Source: Spartobacteria bacterium (GTDB taxonomy: Bacteria > Verrucomicrobiota > Verrucomicrobiia > Chthoniobacterales > UBA10450). From it: DNA of 64,000 nt. Within the stretch, counting starts at the first letter, position 1; each line of letters starts with the position of its first letter. The notes beneath the pieces were generated by a model. It ran no database searches. It was not told the DNA's origin and saw nothing but the letters and a program-made list of their open reading frames with translations. The DNA is taken from contig PMTM01000003.1 in NCBI GenBank assembly GCA_003167365.1, positions 33,097-97,096 on the forward strand. Direction: 5' to 3'. Position numbers and translations under genes: made by a program. This document shows, piece by piece, positions 1-8,257 of this stretch.

Positions 1-2
1 TG

Positions 3-890
3 GATCTTGAAGGCGAGTCGACCGTGCTGGGCATTGAGCTTGCGCGAAAGTTGCGCGTCAAAGTCGGCGACAAGATCACGATTTATTCACCGGGAAATCT
101 TAGCCAGGTCCTCGATGGAATTAAGAAACTCGAGAACGCGAAAGGCGATGAAGAACAAAAAGCGATCGATGGATTGCGCGACGTGATTTTGCCGAAAGAG
201 CTGACCGTCACCGGCATTTTCGAGACCGGCCATTACGTTCACGACTCGGAATTCCTGCTGGTGCCGATTTATGTCGGACAAGAATTATACGGTCTCGGCG
301 ATGCCTTGCACGGCATCACGGTGAAAACCGACAATCCCTACGGCGCCGAACGCGTGAAGAAATCAATCGAACAATTTCTCGAGCCGCCCGAGTTCGCCCA
401 GACCTGGATCGACATGAACCACCAGTTTTTCGAAGCGGTCCGGCTGGAACGCACGGTCATGTTTTTTCTGCTCTTCTTCATCGTGGTCGTAGCTGCGTTT
501 GGAATCATGAGCACGCTCATAACCGTAACAGTGCAAAAGACACGCGAGATCGGAATCATGAAAGCGCTTGGCGCAAATATTTCGCAAATCATTTGGATTT
601 TCCTTGGACAGGGAACCGTCGTCGGCCTCTTCGGAACGCTCACTGGCCTCGGCCTCGGTATGACTTTGATTCGCTACCGCAACGAATTTAGTCAATGGCT
701 CGCATCGACCTTGCACATCGAGATTTTTCCGCGCGAGGTTTACCAGTTTTCCGAAATCCCGGCGCAAATCGTACCGCAGGATGTCTGGATCATTTGCGTC
801 AGCGCGTTTTTCATCTGCTCATTTGCCGCGCTCATACCTGCGTACTTCGCCGCGCGCCTCGATCCAGTCAAAGCGCTGCGCTACGAGTAG
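3..890 (+). CDS. LolC/LolE-type lipoprotein-releasing ABC permease, C-terminal part (5' end outside window)
   Basis: This is the C-terminal 295 residues of an FtsX-family permease; the reading frame is open from the left edge, so the first internal GTG is not the start. The first half is a soluble periplasmic-type domain with charged stretches. Three membrane segments follow: one around RTVMFFLLFFIVVV, one around IIWIFLGQGTVVGLFG, and one near VWIICVSAFFICSFAAL. A cytoplasmic loop reads KTREIGIMKALGA and the end reads ARLDPVKALRYE, both typical of LolC/LolE and MacB-type FtsX domains. Such permeases pull outer-membrane lipoproteins or other substrates from the inner membrane with a LolD-type ATPase. 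The partner genes are not visible, so the substrate is unproven. Confidence 0.85.
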   Translation, partial: DLEGESTVLGIELARKLRVKVGDKITIYSPGNLSQVLDGIKKLENAKGDEEQKAIDGLRDVILPKELTVTGIFETGHYVHDSEFLLVPIYVGQELYGLGDALHGITVKTDNPYGAERVKKSIEQFLEPPEFAQTWIDMNHQFFEAVRLERTVMFFLLFFIVVVAAFGIMSTLITVTVQKTREIGIMKALGANISQIIWIFLGQGTVVGLFGTLTGLGLGMTLIRYRNEFSQWLASTLHIEIFPREVYQFSEIPAQIVPQDVWIICVSAFFICSFAALIPAYFAARLDPVKALRYE

Positions 891-920
891 ATACTGTCGA
901 GACAGCCGTGTCGGTTGCGT

Positions 921-949
921 TCTGCAGGCGGCACGCCTGCCACTACAGC
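921..949. repeat. TGTAG-type intergenic hairpin element, copy 1
   Basis: A 7-bp perfect stem (GCAGGCG / CGCCTGC, 925-931 and 935-941) has a three-base loop. Read on the minus strand the element begins CTGTAGTGGCAGG. Elements of the same layout lie at 25790-25820 and 36973-36996. It sits 34 nt after the permease stop. It could act as a 3'-end RNA hairpin or be a REP-like mobile repeat. Confidence 0.55.
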
Positions 950-982
950 TAAGAACTGCGCGCAATCAGAGGCAAGAAATTC

Positions 983-1097
983 AATCTGGAAACCAGGAAG
1001 CCAAGATGATTGGCAAAGATTCGACTTCCCCCTTTAAAATTCCTGGATTCGTGGCTTCCAGATTTATTTCCTTTTTTCCTGCTTTCCTGATTCGATC
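983..1097. repeat. Intergenic repeat with inverted CTGGAAACCAGG / CCTGG..TTCCAG arms, copy 1
   Basis: The stretch carries CTGGAAACCAGGAAGCCA on the left and ATTCCTGGATTCGTGGCTTCC further right, followed by pyrimidine-rich TTTCCTTTTTTCCTGC. A related sequence lies on the other side of the neighbouring gene at 1860-1945. The arms are imperfect inverted repeats. No ORF is plausible here. I read it as a dispersed intergenic repeat family. Confidence 0.5.
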
Positions 1098-1115
1098 TCT
1101 CCGTGTTCTCTGCGG

Positions 1116-1859
1116 TTAATCTGTACCTACGCGACTGCGCGCGAACGGGTTAAAATTCGTATTGCGATCGTAAACGTCGATCCCTTCCGCGCGCTTTAGG
1201 TTGTTTACGATCCAATACGTGATCGGGGTCGCGACCGTTTCGTAAATCACTTTGGCGAAATATCCGGAAACGATCAGATTCAACATCGTCGACCATGAAG
1301 CGCGGCCGCCGAATGCAATCAGAATTACCGTCGTCGTATCGACGAACTGGCCACTGACTGTCGATCCAATCGTGCGCGTCCAAAGCCACCGGCCGTTCGT
1401 CCAAAGTTTCATTTTGGCAAGCGTGTAGGAATTGGTGAACTCGCCGAGCCAAAACGCGACAAGACTCGCGACAATGAATCGGGGCACAACGTAAAACACC
1501 GCCTCGAATGCTTTCTGGTTCGGCCAATCGGGCGCGGCCGGTACCCAGACGACGAAGAGTCCCATCAGCAGCAGGATCGTCGATGCGAAAAAGCCCAGCC
1601 AGATCGCGCGGCGCGACGCACCGTAGCCGTACACTTCCGTAAAAATATCGCCGAAGATGTAAGTGATCGGGAAAAGTAATTGTGCGCCGGCGACCTTGGC
1701 AATAATCGGCTGTCCGTGAAAATGAAACAGTGGGATCGCGCAGATTTTTTGCCCGACCAAATTTGAGATCAGCAAGATCACCACAAAGACGTGCACCAGC
1801 AGATCGTAATAACGAAAGTTGCTCAGTCGCGTATCGCGCGCGGTGAGTTTACGGATCAT
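1116..1859 (-). CDS. yhhQ: Queuosine precursor transporter (YhhQ/VUT family)
   Basis: This is a 247-residue integral membrane protein of the VUT/YhhQ family, which imports queuosine precursors (preQ0/preQ1 type) for tRNA modification. About six hydrophobic segments are visible, the first at roughly residues 20-40 (LLVHVFVVILLISNLVG). The family-typical motif FGDIFTEVYGYGASRRAIW is near residue 70. Conserved polar residues follow in GEFTNSYTLAKMK and GSTVSGQFVDTTTVILIAF. Length fits the family (about 220-250). The ATG start is well placed. The gene stands alone, flanked on both sides by copies of the same type of intergenic repeat. No queuosine biosynthesis gene is adjacent, so specificity rests on family resemblance. 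Confidence 0.85.
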   Translation of the reverse strand: MIRKLTARDTRLSNFRYYDLLVHVFVVILLISNLVGQKICAIPLFHFHGQPIIAKVAGAQLLFPITYIFGDIFTEVYGYGASRRAIWLGFFASTILLLMGLFVVWVPAAPDWPNQKAFEAVFYVVPRFIVASLVAFWLGEFTNSYTLAKMKLWTNGRWLWTRTIGSTVSGQFVDTTTVILIAFGGRASWSTMLNLIVSGYFAKVIYETVATPITYWIVNNLKRAEGIDVYDRNTNFNPFARSRVGTD

Positions 1860-1945
1860 CTAGTTTGGAAGCCAGGAAACCAGAAACATTTTGATATCAA
1901 TTCTTAGATCTTCCTGGATTCCTGGTTTCCAGATTTTTTATTCCT
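1860..1945. repeat. Intergenic repeat with inverted CTGG/CCAG arms, copy 2
   Basis: The left arm TTTGGAAGCCAGGAAACCAG and right arm CCTGGATTCCTGGTTTCC are imperfect inverted repeats. Both resemble the repeat at 983-1097 on the other side of the transporter gene. It lies upstream of the transporter start, so it could overlap its promoter. Confidence 0.5.
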
Positions 1946-1964
1946 GTTGCCCAATCGCTAGTTG

Positions 1965-2056
1965 GTACGATATCCGCGCGTTCGACCATCAGAATCACCG
2001 TTCGCTCCGGCGCGCGCGTGCGTTGCCTTATCCCTTTGGGGAACGACGAACCCCTG
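1965..2056 (-). pseudogene. Frameshifted remnant of a cupin gene 3' end
   Basis: The minus strand here matches the last 30 or so codons of the intact cupin gene at 3034-3408 (compare 1971-2056 with 3052-3138). It reads QGFVVP, then has a one-base insertion that breaks the frame. In the shifted frame it recovers the family ending TVILMVERADI. It has no start, no metal-binding HxH motif and no intact stop, so it cannot be functional. It directly adjoins the stop codon of the neighbouring gene at 2061. It is either a partial duplication or what remains of a second cupin copy. Confidence 0.8.
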
Positions 2057-2060
2057 TTTG

Positions 2061-2897
2061 TTATTCCTCGTCCGCTTTATCCGCGGTTGGTTTCACTTGG
2101 ACGTTTATCCCTACCAGCTTCCAGTTCTCATCCTCATAGACATACTTGAGTTGGAAAACGACCTTGCTCGGCTGCGTCGGGTAAGAACCCTTGATCACCA
2201 GAAGCCCGTCTTCGTTCACCGTTGGGGTTCCTTCAAAGGTCGGCGCCAGCTTCGCGATTGAGGCAATGTTTATTTCCTTGTCGATGAAGGACTGGAAGAT
2301 CTCCAACAGTTGTTCGGGAGTTGCCTCCTTCTGCCAGAGCTTGGCGATTTTGCCGTAGAAGTTTTCGAAGCTCTTCGTTTGGATAGCAGCGTTGAACAGG
2401 AGAAGGGAATCGAGCGCGAGTGTGTTGAGCTCCTTATCTGTCGGCATCTTGCCCGTGTTCGCCACGAACGGCGTGGCCTTCACATTGAGGCCCAGAAGTC
2501 GCCAGGCCGACGATTCGTAAATATAGGTGAGGTCGAAGGTGACCTTGTTCGGTTGGGTCGGATAATGACCTTTCAGGACGAGAAGGCCATCGCTGTCGAT
2601 TGCCGGCGGGACGTCGAAAACCGGTTCGGACTTGGCGATGTTCGAGATGTCGTAGCCCTTGTCGATAAACACTTGAAACGCCGCGGTGAATTTATCGAGA
2701 GGGACCTGCTTCTGAAACTCGGGCGAAAGTTGCTCCTGGTGGAATTGAGCGAAGTTCTTTGCCTGCACGGCCTTGTTGAACGCGAAGAGAGAATCGAACA
2801 CGAGCGTTTTTAGTTCCTTGTCCTTCGGCAACTTCGAAGTCTCCGCCTGGAGGAGAAGAGGGATGAAAAGAAACGAAAGGATGATTAGTTTGCGCAT
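2061..2897 (-). CDS. Secreted protein with two tandem copies of an unknown ~120-residue domain
   Basis: This 278-residue protein has a clear signal peptide (MRKLIILSFLFIPLLLQA). I chose the ATG at 2897 over the GTG two codons upstream because it fits the signal sequence. The mature part is two homologous halves. Each opens with DKELxTLxxDSL, continues with a helical stretch ending FIDK, then has a motif like DGLLVLKGHYPTQPxKV. Each ends with a strand-rich YIYES.AWRLLGLNV motif. The layout suggests an NTF2-like or similar alpha+beta fold, which is inference. I do not recognise a named family. It is probably periplasmic. Its 3' end abuts the cupin remnant and its 5' side faces the cupin gene. 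Confidence 0.75.
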   Translation of the reverse strand: MRKLIILSFLFIPLLLQAETSKLPKDKELKTLVFDSLFAFNKAVQAKNFAQFHQEQLSPEFQKQVPLDKFTAAFQVFIDKGYDISNIAKSEPVFDVPPAIDSDGLLVLKGHYPTQPNKVTFDLTYIYESSAWRLLGLNVKATPFVANTGKMPTDKELNTLALDSLLLFNAAIQTKSFENFYGKIAKLWQKEATPEQLLEIFQSFIDKEINIASIAKLAPTFEGTPTVNEDGLLVIKGSYPTQPSKVVFQLKYVYEDENWKLVGINVQVKPTADKADEE

Positions 2898-3033
2898 CGT
2901 CACGGAAATTGTGTGGTTACCCCCACGCCGTCAATTGCTTTGTTACCGTCGTCCGCAAACATAATTTGCGAGTTTTACCGCAAGTTCTTCGTGCCCTCGC
3001 CCGCCTTCGCGGTTAATTCTGTGTCGTTATTGC

Positions 3034-3408
3034 TTAGTCCCCCGTCGGAATAATGTCCGCGCGTTCCACCATCAGAATGACAGTGCGCTCCGGCGCACGC
3101 GTGCGGTGTCGCACGCCTTTGGGAACAACGAATCCCTGACGCGGCCCCAGATCAACCACGCGATCTTCGAGATCGATCAGGAAGCGGCCATCCACAACGT
3201 AAAAAAATTCGTCAAGCTCCTTGTGCTCGTGCCAGTGATACTCGCCCTCCACCACGCCGAGCCGCACGACTGAATCGTTCACCTGGCAAAGCGTTTGGTT
3301 GTACCACTTGTCTTTACATTCGTCCGCCAGCTTCCCGACATCGACGACCTCCAGTGGCTTGTGCAGAACGTTCAGAAATGTCTTATAAGGAAAAGGCTCG
3401 GATTTCAT
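3034..3408 (-). CDS. Small cupin-domain protein
   Basis: This 124-residue single-domain cupin has both conserved motifs. Motif 1 is HWHEHKELDEFFYVVDG (metal ligands His, His, Glu) and motif 2 is GFVVPKGVRHRT (third His). Metal-dependent small cupins include isomerases, oxygenases and sugar-binding proteins, and nothing here fixes the substrate. I prefer the ATG at 3408 (MKSEPF) to an upstream TTG. The gene is divergent from thrS, with about 50 nt between the two start codons. A broken copy of its 3' end lies at 1965-2056. Confidence 0.85.
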   Translation of the reverse strand: MKSEPFPYKTFLNVLHKPLEVVDVGKLADECKDKWYNQTLCQVNDSVVRLGVVEGEYHWHEHKELDEFFYVVDGRFLIDLEDRVVDLGPRQGFVVPKGVRHRTRAPERTVILMVERADIIPTGD

Positions 3409-3458
3409 TTCCAAAAGATTTGCAGAATGGCAACCTCAAGACAACTCTGTGGCTTGCC

Positions 3459-5534
3459 ATGGCTGAAGATCGTAAAACACCCGAAATGCGCGCCCAGATG
3501 ACGGAGATCGAACGTCTCCGTCACTCGGCCGCGCATGTTCTTGCCACCGCCATTCTGAAGATTTGGCCGGAAGCTCAGTTCGCCGCCGGCCCACCGGTCG
3601 AGAACGGTTTTTATTACGATGTCGATCTTCCGCACCGCATCTCACCCGAAGATTTCGAGAAGATCGAGGCGGAGATGAAAAAGGAAATCAAAGCCAATCA
3701 CACGTTCGAGCGCATGGAAGTCTCGCGCGACGAAGCCTTGGAAATGGGAAAGAAAGGACGGCTCGCGGCGTTAAGCGATCGGAACGATCCGTCCAAGTTC
3801 AAGCTCGACATCATCGAAAATATTCCCGCCAGCGAAACGATCTCGTTCTATCGCAACGGCGAGTTTATCGATCTTTGCGCCGGTCCGCACGTCATGCGCA
3901 CCGGAAACGTCGGCGCGTTCAAGCTCACCCATGTCGCCAGCGCTTACTACAAAGGCGACGAAAAGAATCCGCAGCTCCAACGCATCTACGGCACGGCGTT
4001 TAAAAACAAAACACAGCTCGACGAGTATTTTGCCATGCTCGAGGAAGCCAAGAAGCGCGACCATCGCAAGCTCGGCAAAGAGCTGGAGATTTACATCATC
4101 GACGACGAGGTCGGCCCAGGTTTGCCGCTTTGGCTTCCGCGCGGCGCCGCAATGATCGAAGAACTGGAGAAGCTCGCGAAAGAAACCGAGTTCGCCGCCG
4201 GTTATCAACGCGTCCGCTCGCCACACATCGCCCGCGAACAGCTTTACCTAAAGAGCGGTCATCTCCCCTACTACAAAGAATCAATGTTTCCGCCGATGGA
4301 GCTTAGGGAAAGTCATCCAATAATCGAAGATTTTTTCTCGCAGTTCGAGAAGAAGGGACATCTACATCTCGGAGAGAACGAAGAATTGTTAATCAGTATT
4401 GAAGAAGAACTGTCCGATACTTTTCCAAAAGGGGCAATTATAGGTGCAAAGCTAGACGCCTTTCTGCAGAAGATCCCCGAAGAGCTTCGATCAAGGGTGA
4501 CAAGAGCATCGCTCGAGAAGTTGGTGCGAGACTTGGAAGATCACCGACTGAGAAAACTCATTCCCCCAGCCGATCGCTACTACCTCAAAGCGATGAACTG
4601 TCCGCATCATCACAAGTTGTTTGCGGCGGTACCGCACAGTTATCGCGATCTGCCGCTACGCTTCGCGGAGTACGGGACATGTTATCGCTACGAACAGAGC
4701 GGCGAGCTGTTCGGACTCATGCGGGTGCGTTCGATGCAGATGAACGACGCGCATATTTATCTCACGCCGGAACAGTTCGAAGCGGAGTTCAACGCCGTGA
4801 ACGAGATGTATCTGAAGTATTTCAAGCTCTTTGGGATCGAGAAATATTTGATGCGTTTCTCAACGCACGATCCCGCCAAACTCGGACAAAAGTTTGTCGA
4901 TGAACCTGAGCTTTGGAAACAAACGGAAGAAATGACGCGCAACGTCCTCAAGAATTCCGAGATCAATTTTGTCGAGGTCCCAAACGAAGCCGCGTTCTAC
5001 GGACCGAAGATCGACGTGCAAGCCTGGAGTGCGATCGGCCGCGAGTTCTCCATCGCGACCAATCAGGTCGATTTCGCGCAGCCGCGCCGCTTCGAACTCG
5101 TTTACAAAGACAAGGACAACACGGAAAAGACGCCGCTCTGCATTCATCGCGCCCCGCTCGGAACGCACGAACGTTTCATCGGCTTCCTGATCGAACATTA
5201 CGCCGGCAACTTCCCGCTCTGGCTCGCGCCCGAACAGGTCCGCATTCTGCCAATCGGCGATGAAGCTCCCCTGCTCGATTATTCCACCTCGATCCTAAAC
5301 GAATTGCGCGCCCATCAAGTCCGCGCCGAGATCGACAAGAGTACTGACAAGATCAACGGCAAAATCCAGCGCGCCGAACAAATGAAAGTCCACACCATGC
5401 TCGTCATCGGCAACCGTGACATGGAAGCCAACGCCGTCAGCGTCCGCATCCACGGCCAAGGCAACCTCGGAGCAAAACCTCGAGATGAGGTTATCGCAGA
5501 TATCCTGCAATCGATCAAAGAGCGCCGTGCTTAA
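3459..5534 (+). CDS. thrS: Threonyl-tRNA synthetase lacking TGS domain, with an 88-residue insertion in the catalytic core
   Basis: This class II synthetase charges tRNA-Thr. The ATG at 3459 starts just before the editing domain, whose motifs HSAAHVLA and DLCAGPH are visible. The usual N-terminal TGS domain is absent. Catalytic features include KESMFPPMEL, the zinc cysteine in KAMNCPHHH (about residue 381), motif 2 RYEQSGELFGLMRVR, and motif 3 APLGTHERFIGFLIEHYAG. The anticodon-binding domain follows from WLAPEQVRILPIGDEA. Between MEL and ADRYYLK lies an in-frame insertion, about residues 283-370, not expected in the family. It is helical, charged and more AT-rich than the flanks. Without it the protein is about 603 residues. 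An open frame continues upstream to 3354 but has no family support. Confidence 0.95.
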   Translation: MAEDRKTPEMRAQMTEIERLRHSAAHVLATAILKIWPEAQFAAGPPVENGFYYDVDLPHRISPEDFEKIEAEMKKEIKANHTFERMEVSRDEALEMGKKGRLAALSDRNDPSKFKLDIIENIPASETISFYRNGEFIDLCAGPHVMRTGNVGAFKLTHVASAYYKGDEKNPQLQRIYGTAFKNKTQLDEYFAMLEEAKKRDHRKLGKELEIYIIDDEVGPGLPLWLPRGAAMIEELEKLAKETEFAAGYQRVRSPHIAREQLYLKSGHLPYYKESMFPPMELRESHPIIEDFFSQFEKKGHLHLGENEELLISIEEELSDTFPKGAIIGAKLDAFLQKIPEELRSRVTRASLEKLVRDLEDHRLRKLIPPADRYYLKAMNCPHHHKLFAAVPHSYRDLPLRFAEYGTCYRYEQSGELFGLMRVRSMQMNDAHIYLTPEQFEAEFNAVNEMYLKYFKLFGIEKYLMRFSTHDPAKLGQKFVDEPELWKQTEEMTRNVLKNSEINFVEVPNEAAFYGPKIDVQAWSAIGREFSIATNQVDFAQPRRFELVYKDKDNTEKTPLCIHRAPLGTHERFIGFLIEHYAGNFPLWLAPEQVRILPIGDEAPLLDYSTSILNELRAHQVRAEIDKSTDKINGKIQRAEQMKVHTMLVIGNRDMEANAVSVRIHGQGNLGAKPRDEVIADILQSIKERRA
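4305..4568 (+). other. In-frame insertion segment within thrS
   Basis: This 264-nt stretch interrupts the threonyl-tRNA synthetase core between the MFPPMEL strand and the ADRYYLKAMNCPHH zinc-ligand region, which are normally nearly adjacent. It encodes an acidic, mostly helical segment with motifs such as IEDFFSQFEKKGH and LEKLVRDLEDHRL. Codon choice (ata, tta, gta) is more AT-rich than in the rest of the gene. It has no intein or protease motifs. Confidence 0.7.
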
Positions 5535-5576
5535 TTGCGCTGTGCGAAAGGGGCGTTGGCGGGGTAAAACATTGAG

Positions 5577-7385
5577 ATGAATCTCCCCGGCGCGCTTAAA
5601 CAATATTTTGGCTACGATGCGTTTCGCCCGCTTCAGGAAGAAATCATCGTGGATGCGCTCGCGGGTCGCGATGTGTTCGCGCTGATGCCGACCGGCGGCG
5701 GCAAGTCGCTTTGCTTTCAATTGCCAGCCTTGTTGCGCGGTGGACTAACGATTGTGTTGTCGCCGCTGATCTCGTTGATGAAAGATCAGGTGGATGCGCT
5801 GCAAGCGAGCGGGATCGCGGCGACGTTCTTGAATTCTACACTCGACGGGAATGAAGCGCGCGCGCGTTTGCGCGGACTTTATGGCGGCGATTACCGGCTG
5901 CTCTATGTCGCGCCGGAGCGATTGATGCTGGAAAGCTTTTTGGAGAAATCGAAACAATGGAACGTCTCGCAGATTGCGATCGACGAAGCGCATTGTATCA
6001 GCGAGTGGGGCCACGATTTTCGGCCGGAGTACCGGGAACTGGCGAAGCTTCGGACGCATTTCCCGGAAGTGCCGATCATGGCGTTGACCGCAACTGCGAC
6101 CGAACGCGTTCGCACGGACATTCTCAAACAATTGAAACTGCGGGATCCGCGTTGTTATGTCGCGAGCTTTAACCGGCCGAACCTCAGTTATCGCGTGGTG
6201 CCGAAAGCAAAGCCGTACGAGCAAGTGCTGGCACTGATTCGCAGCCGGCCGAATGAAAGTGGGATCGTCTATTGCGCGAGCAGGAAGACCGCCGATTCGT
6301 TGGCGGCAAAGCTGAACGTCGATGGAATCAAGGCGAAACCATACCATGCCGGGCTCGAGACGGCGGATCGCGCCGGGCATCAGGACTCGTTTCTGCGCGA
6401 CGATGCACGCGTGATCACGGCGACGATCGCTTTCGGGATGGGAATCAACAAGCCGAACGTGCGCTTTGTTGTTCATCACGACTTGCCGAAGAATATCGAA
6501 AGCTACTACCAGGAGACGGGCCGCGCGGGCCGGGACGGTTTGCCGAGCGATTGCGTGCTGCTTTTCAGTGCAGGCGACGTGATGAAGCAACGGCGCTTCA
6601 TCGACGAAAAGAGCGAGCACGAGCAGCGGGTCGCGCACGAGCAGTTGCGGGCGATGGTCGCGTATGCGGAAACACGAGACTGTCGAAGAGCAACATTGCT
6701 GCGCTATTTCGGAGAAGAATTCGGACCTTCGTGCGATGGCTGCGACAACTGCCTGAATCCGCGCGAGACATTCGATGGAACAGTGCACGCCCAGAAATTT
6801 CTATCGTGTGTCCATCGCATCCAAGCCAAGAGCGGATTCGGCTTTGGTCTGAATCACATTGTCGAAATTCTGACCGGAGGAAACACGGAAGCGATTCGGC
6901 AGCGCGGGCACGATCAGCTTTCCACGTTCGGCATTGGACAAGATATGAACCGCAACGCGTGGCAATCGATCGGACGCGAGTTGTTGCGGCTGGGGCTGCT
7001 GGCCGCTGCACCCGGAAAATTCGCCACCCTGCAACTTACGGACGCGGGCATGGCGGCGTTGCGAGAACGGAAACCCATCACATTGACAAAGCCCGTCGAC
7101 GTCGAAGAAAGAAAACGGTCGAAACATCGCGCCGGAGAAATCGAATGCGACGAAGCGCTATTCGAACGGCTGCGCGTGTTGCGCCGCCGATTCGCCGACG
7201 AACGCGATGTGCCGGCCTATGTCATCTTCTCCGATGTTTCGCTTCGCGAAATGGCGCGCGATTATCCAACGACACCTGCTGCGTTCGGAAGAATCCCAGG
7301 TGTCGGCCAGCAGAAGCTGCGGGATTTTGGGGAACCGTTTACAGCTGCGATCGCTGATTATCTCGCAACTCATTCGCGCGCGTGA
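5577..7385 (+). CDS. recQ: ATP-dependent DNA helicase RecQ
   Basis: This 602-residue RecQ is a 3'-5' helicase acting in recombination and fork repair. Visible in order are motif I with the Walker A lysine (MPTGGGKS, K43), the DEAH box with RecQ-specific extension (DEAHCISEWGHDFRPEY, about residue 140), and motif VI QETGRAGRDG. The RecQ-C-terminal zinc cysteines appear in CRRATLLRYFG and SCDGCDNC. A winged-helix region follows (about 400-480). A C-terminal HRDC domain ends the protein (about 520-600, LREMARDYPTT and IPGVGQQKLRDFG). Length is normal for a RecQ with a single HRDC. It starts 42 nt after thrS on the same strand and may be cotranscribed. Confidence 0.95.
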   Translation: MNLPGALKQYFGYDAFRPLQEEIIVDALAGRDVFALMPTGGGKSLCFQLPALLRGGLTIVLSPLISLMKDQVDALQASGIAATFLNSTLDGNEARARLRGLYGGDYRLLYVAPERLMLESFLEKSKQWNVSQIAIDEAHCISEWGHDFRPEYRELAKLRTHFPEVPIMALTATATERVRTDILKQLKLRDPRCYVASFNRPNLSYRVVPKAKPYEQVLALIRSRPNESGIVYCASRKTADSLAAKLNVDGIKAKPYHAGLETADRAGHQDSFLRDDARVITATIAFGMGINKPNVRFVVHHDLPKNIESYYQETGRAGRDGLPSDCVLLFSAGDVMKQRRFIDEKSEHEQRVAHEQLRAMVAYAETRDCRRATLLRYFGEEFGPSCDGCDNCLNPRETFDGTVHAQKFLSCVHRIQAKSGFGFGLNHIVEILTGGNTEAIRQRGHDQLSTFGIGQDMNRNAWQSIGRELLRLGLLAAAPGKFATLQLTDAGMAALRERKPITLTKPVDVEERKRSKHRAGEIECDEALFERLRVLRRRFADERDVPAYVIFSDVSLREMARDYPTTPAAFGRIPGVGQQKLRDFGEPFTAAIADYLATHSRA

Positions 7386-7570
7386 ATTGCGTTGCGGCAG
7401 CTAGTTTCCCGTCTCCCGAGGAAGGATTTTCTTTTTCGATAAGACTCGGAATCTGCCGCTGGACGCGGCGTGACAGCCGATGGCTATCGGCTCAAGCGCG
7501 TCGCCGCAAAGACCCGGTAACTTCATTCGGCAGACGGTCGCGTGGGCGATGCCAAACGATTCAGTTTCAC

Positions 7571-8188
7571 ATGAAGATTTTATCGAAAACCACCGTTCTG
7601 TCCGTTGCACTGTCGATCCTGGCCGGTGTTTGCACGGTTCGAGCGCAAAACGATCCACAAACGGCGATTGCGAAGAAGCAGACGGAGCTCGATCGGCAGC
7701 GGATTGAGTTGGAAAAGAAAAGCTTAGAATTGCAACAGAAGGAGATCGATCTCCAGAAGGCGCAGCAGGAATTCCAGGAACAACAGAGCGGGCGTTCGCT
7801 CAGTATGAATCTCTCGGGGGACGTTCTGTTCGATTACGACAAAGCAGCCTTGAAACCGGAGGCGGAAGTAGCCCTTAAGAAAGTTGCGGTGGTTCTCTCG
7901 CAATTTCCGGAGAGCAAAGTGACCGTGGAGGGCTACACCGATTCCAAGGGAACGAAGTCTGTGAATATGCAGCTTTCGCGGGACCGCGCTCAGGCAGTGA
8001 AGGATTGGCTCGTAAAAAATGGCGGCGTCGCCGTGACCAGCATCTCCACCAAAGGTTTCGGCGAACAATATCCGATCGCGCAAAATAAGAATGCGGACGG
8101 CACGGACAATCCGCTCGGCCGCGCGCTGAACCGCCGCGTCTCGATCATTGTGGAAAAGCCAGCCGTGCCTCAACCGCCGACGCCATAA
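7571..8188 (+). CDS. OmpA-family peptidoglycan-binding protein with coiled-coil linker
   Basis: This 205-residue envelope protein has a signal peptide (MKILSKTTVLSVALSILAGV) at the ATG I chose. A charged coiled coil of about 50 residues follows (KQTELDRQRIELEKK and repeats). The rest is a complete OmpA C-terminal domain. Its motifs are LFDYDKAALKPEAE, VEGYTDSKG (the aspartate of the diaminopimelate-binding site) and NRRVSIIVE with the key arginine. The protein should tie the outer membrane or periplasm to peptidoglycan. It has no beta-barrel. The upstream open frame back to 7382 is non-coding in character. Its gene is convergent with the permease at 8258. Confidence 0.9.
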   Translation: MKILSKTTVLSVALSILAGVCTVRAQNDPQTAIAKKQTELDRQRIELEKKSLELQQKEIDLQKAQQEFQEQQSGRSLSMNLSGDVLFDYDKAALKPEAEVALKKVAVVLSQFPESKVTVEGYTDSKGTKSVNMQLSRDRAQAVKDWLVKNGGVAVTSISTKGFGEQYPIAQNKNADGTDNPLGRALNRRVSIIVEKPAVPQPPTP

Positions 8189-8216
8189 GCCAGTAATAGC
8201 TCTGACGACTTGCAGA

Positions 8217-8232
8217 CGAATACCAGTATTCG
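8217..8232. terminator. Possible hairpin between convergent genes
   Basis: CGAATACCAGTATTCG forms a short near-perfect inverted repeat in the 69-nt gap between the OmpA-like gene and the convergent permease. There is no T-tract, so intrinsic termination is only a guess. Confidence 0.25.
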
Positions 8233-8257
8233 CACGATGTGCGCGAAACGGATTCGT

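Noticed and set aside
3354..3458. Upstream extension of thrS to 3354
   Set aside because: The extra 35 residues lack any ThrRS or TGS homology and overlap the start of the divergent cupin gene.
5745..6788. 347-residue minus-strand ORF antisense to recQ
   Set aside because: No domain; the opposite frame is clearly RecQ.
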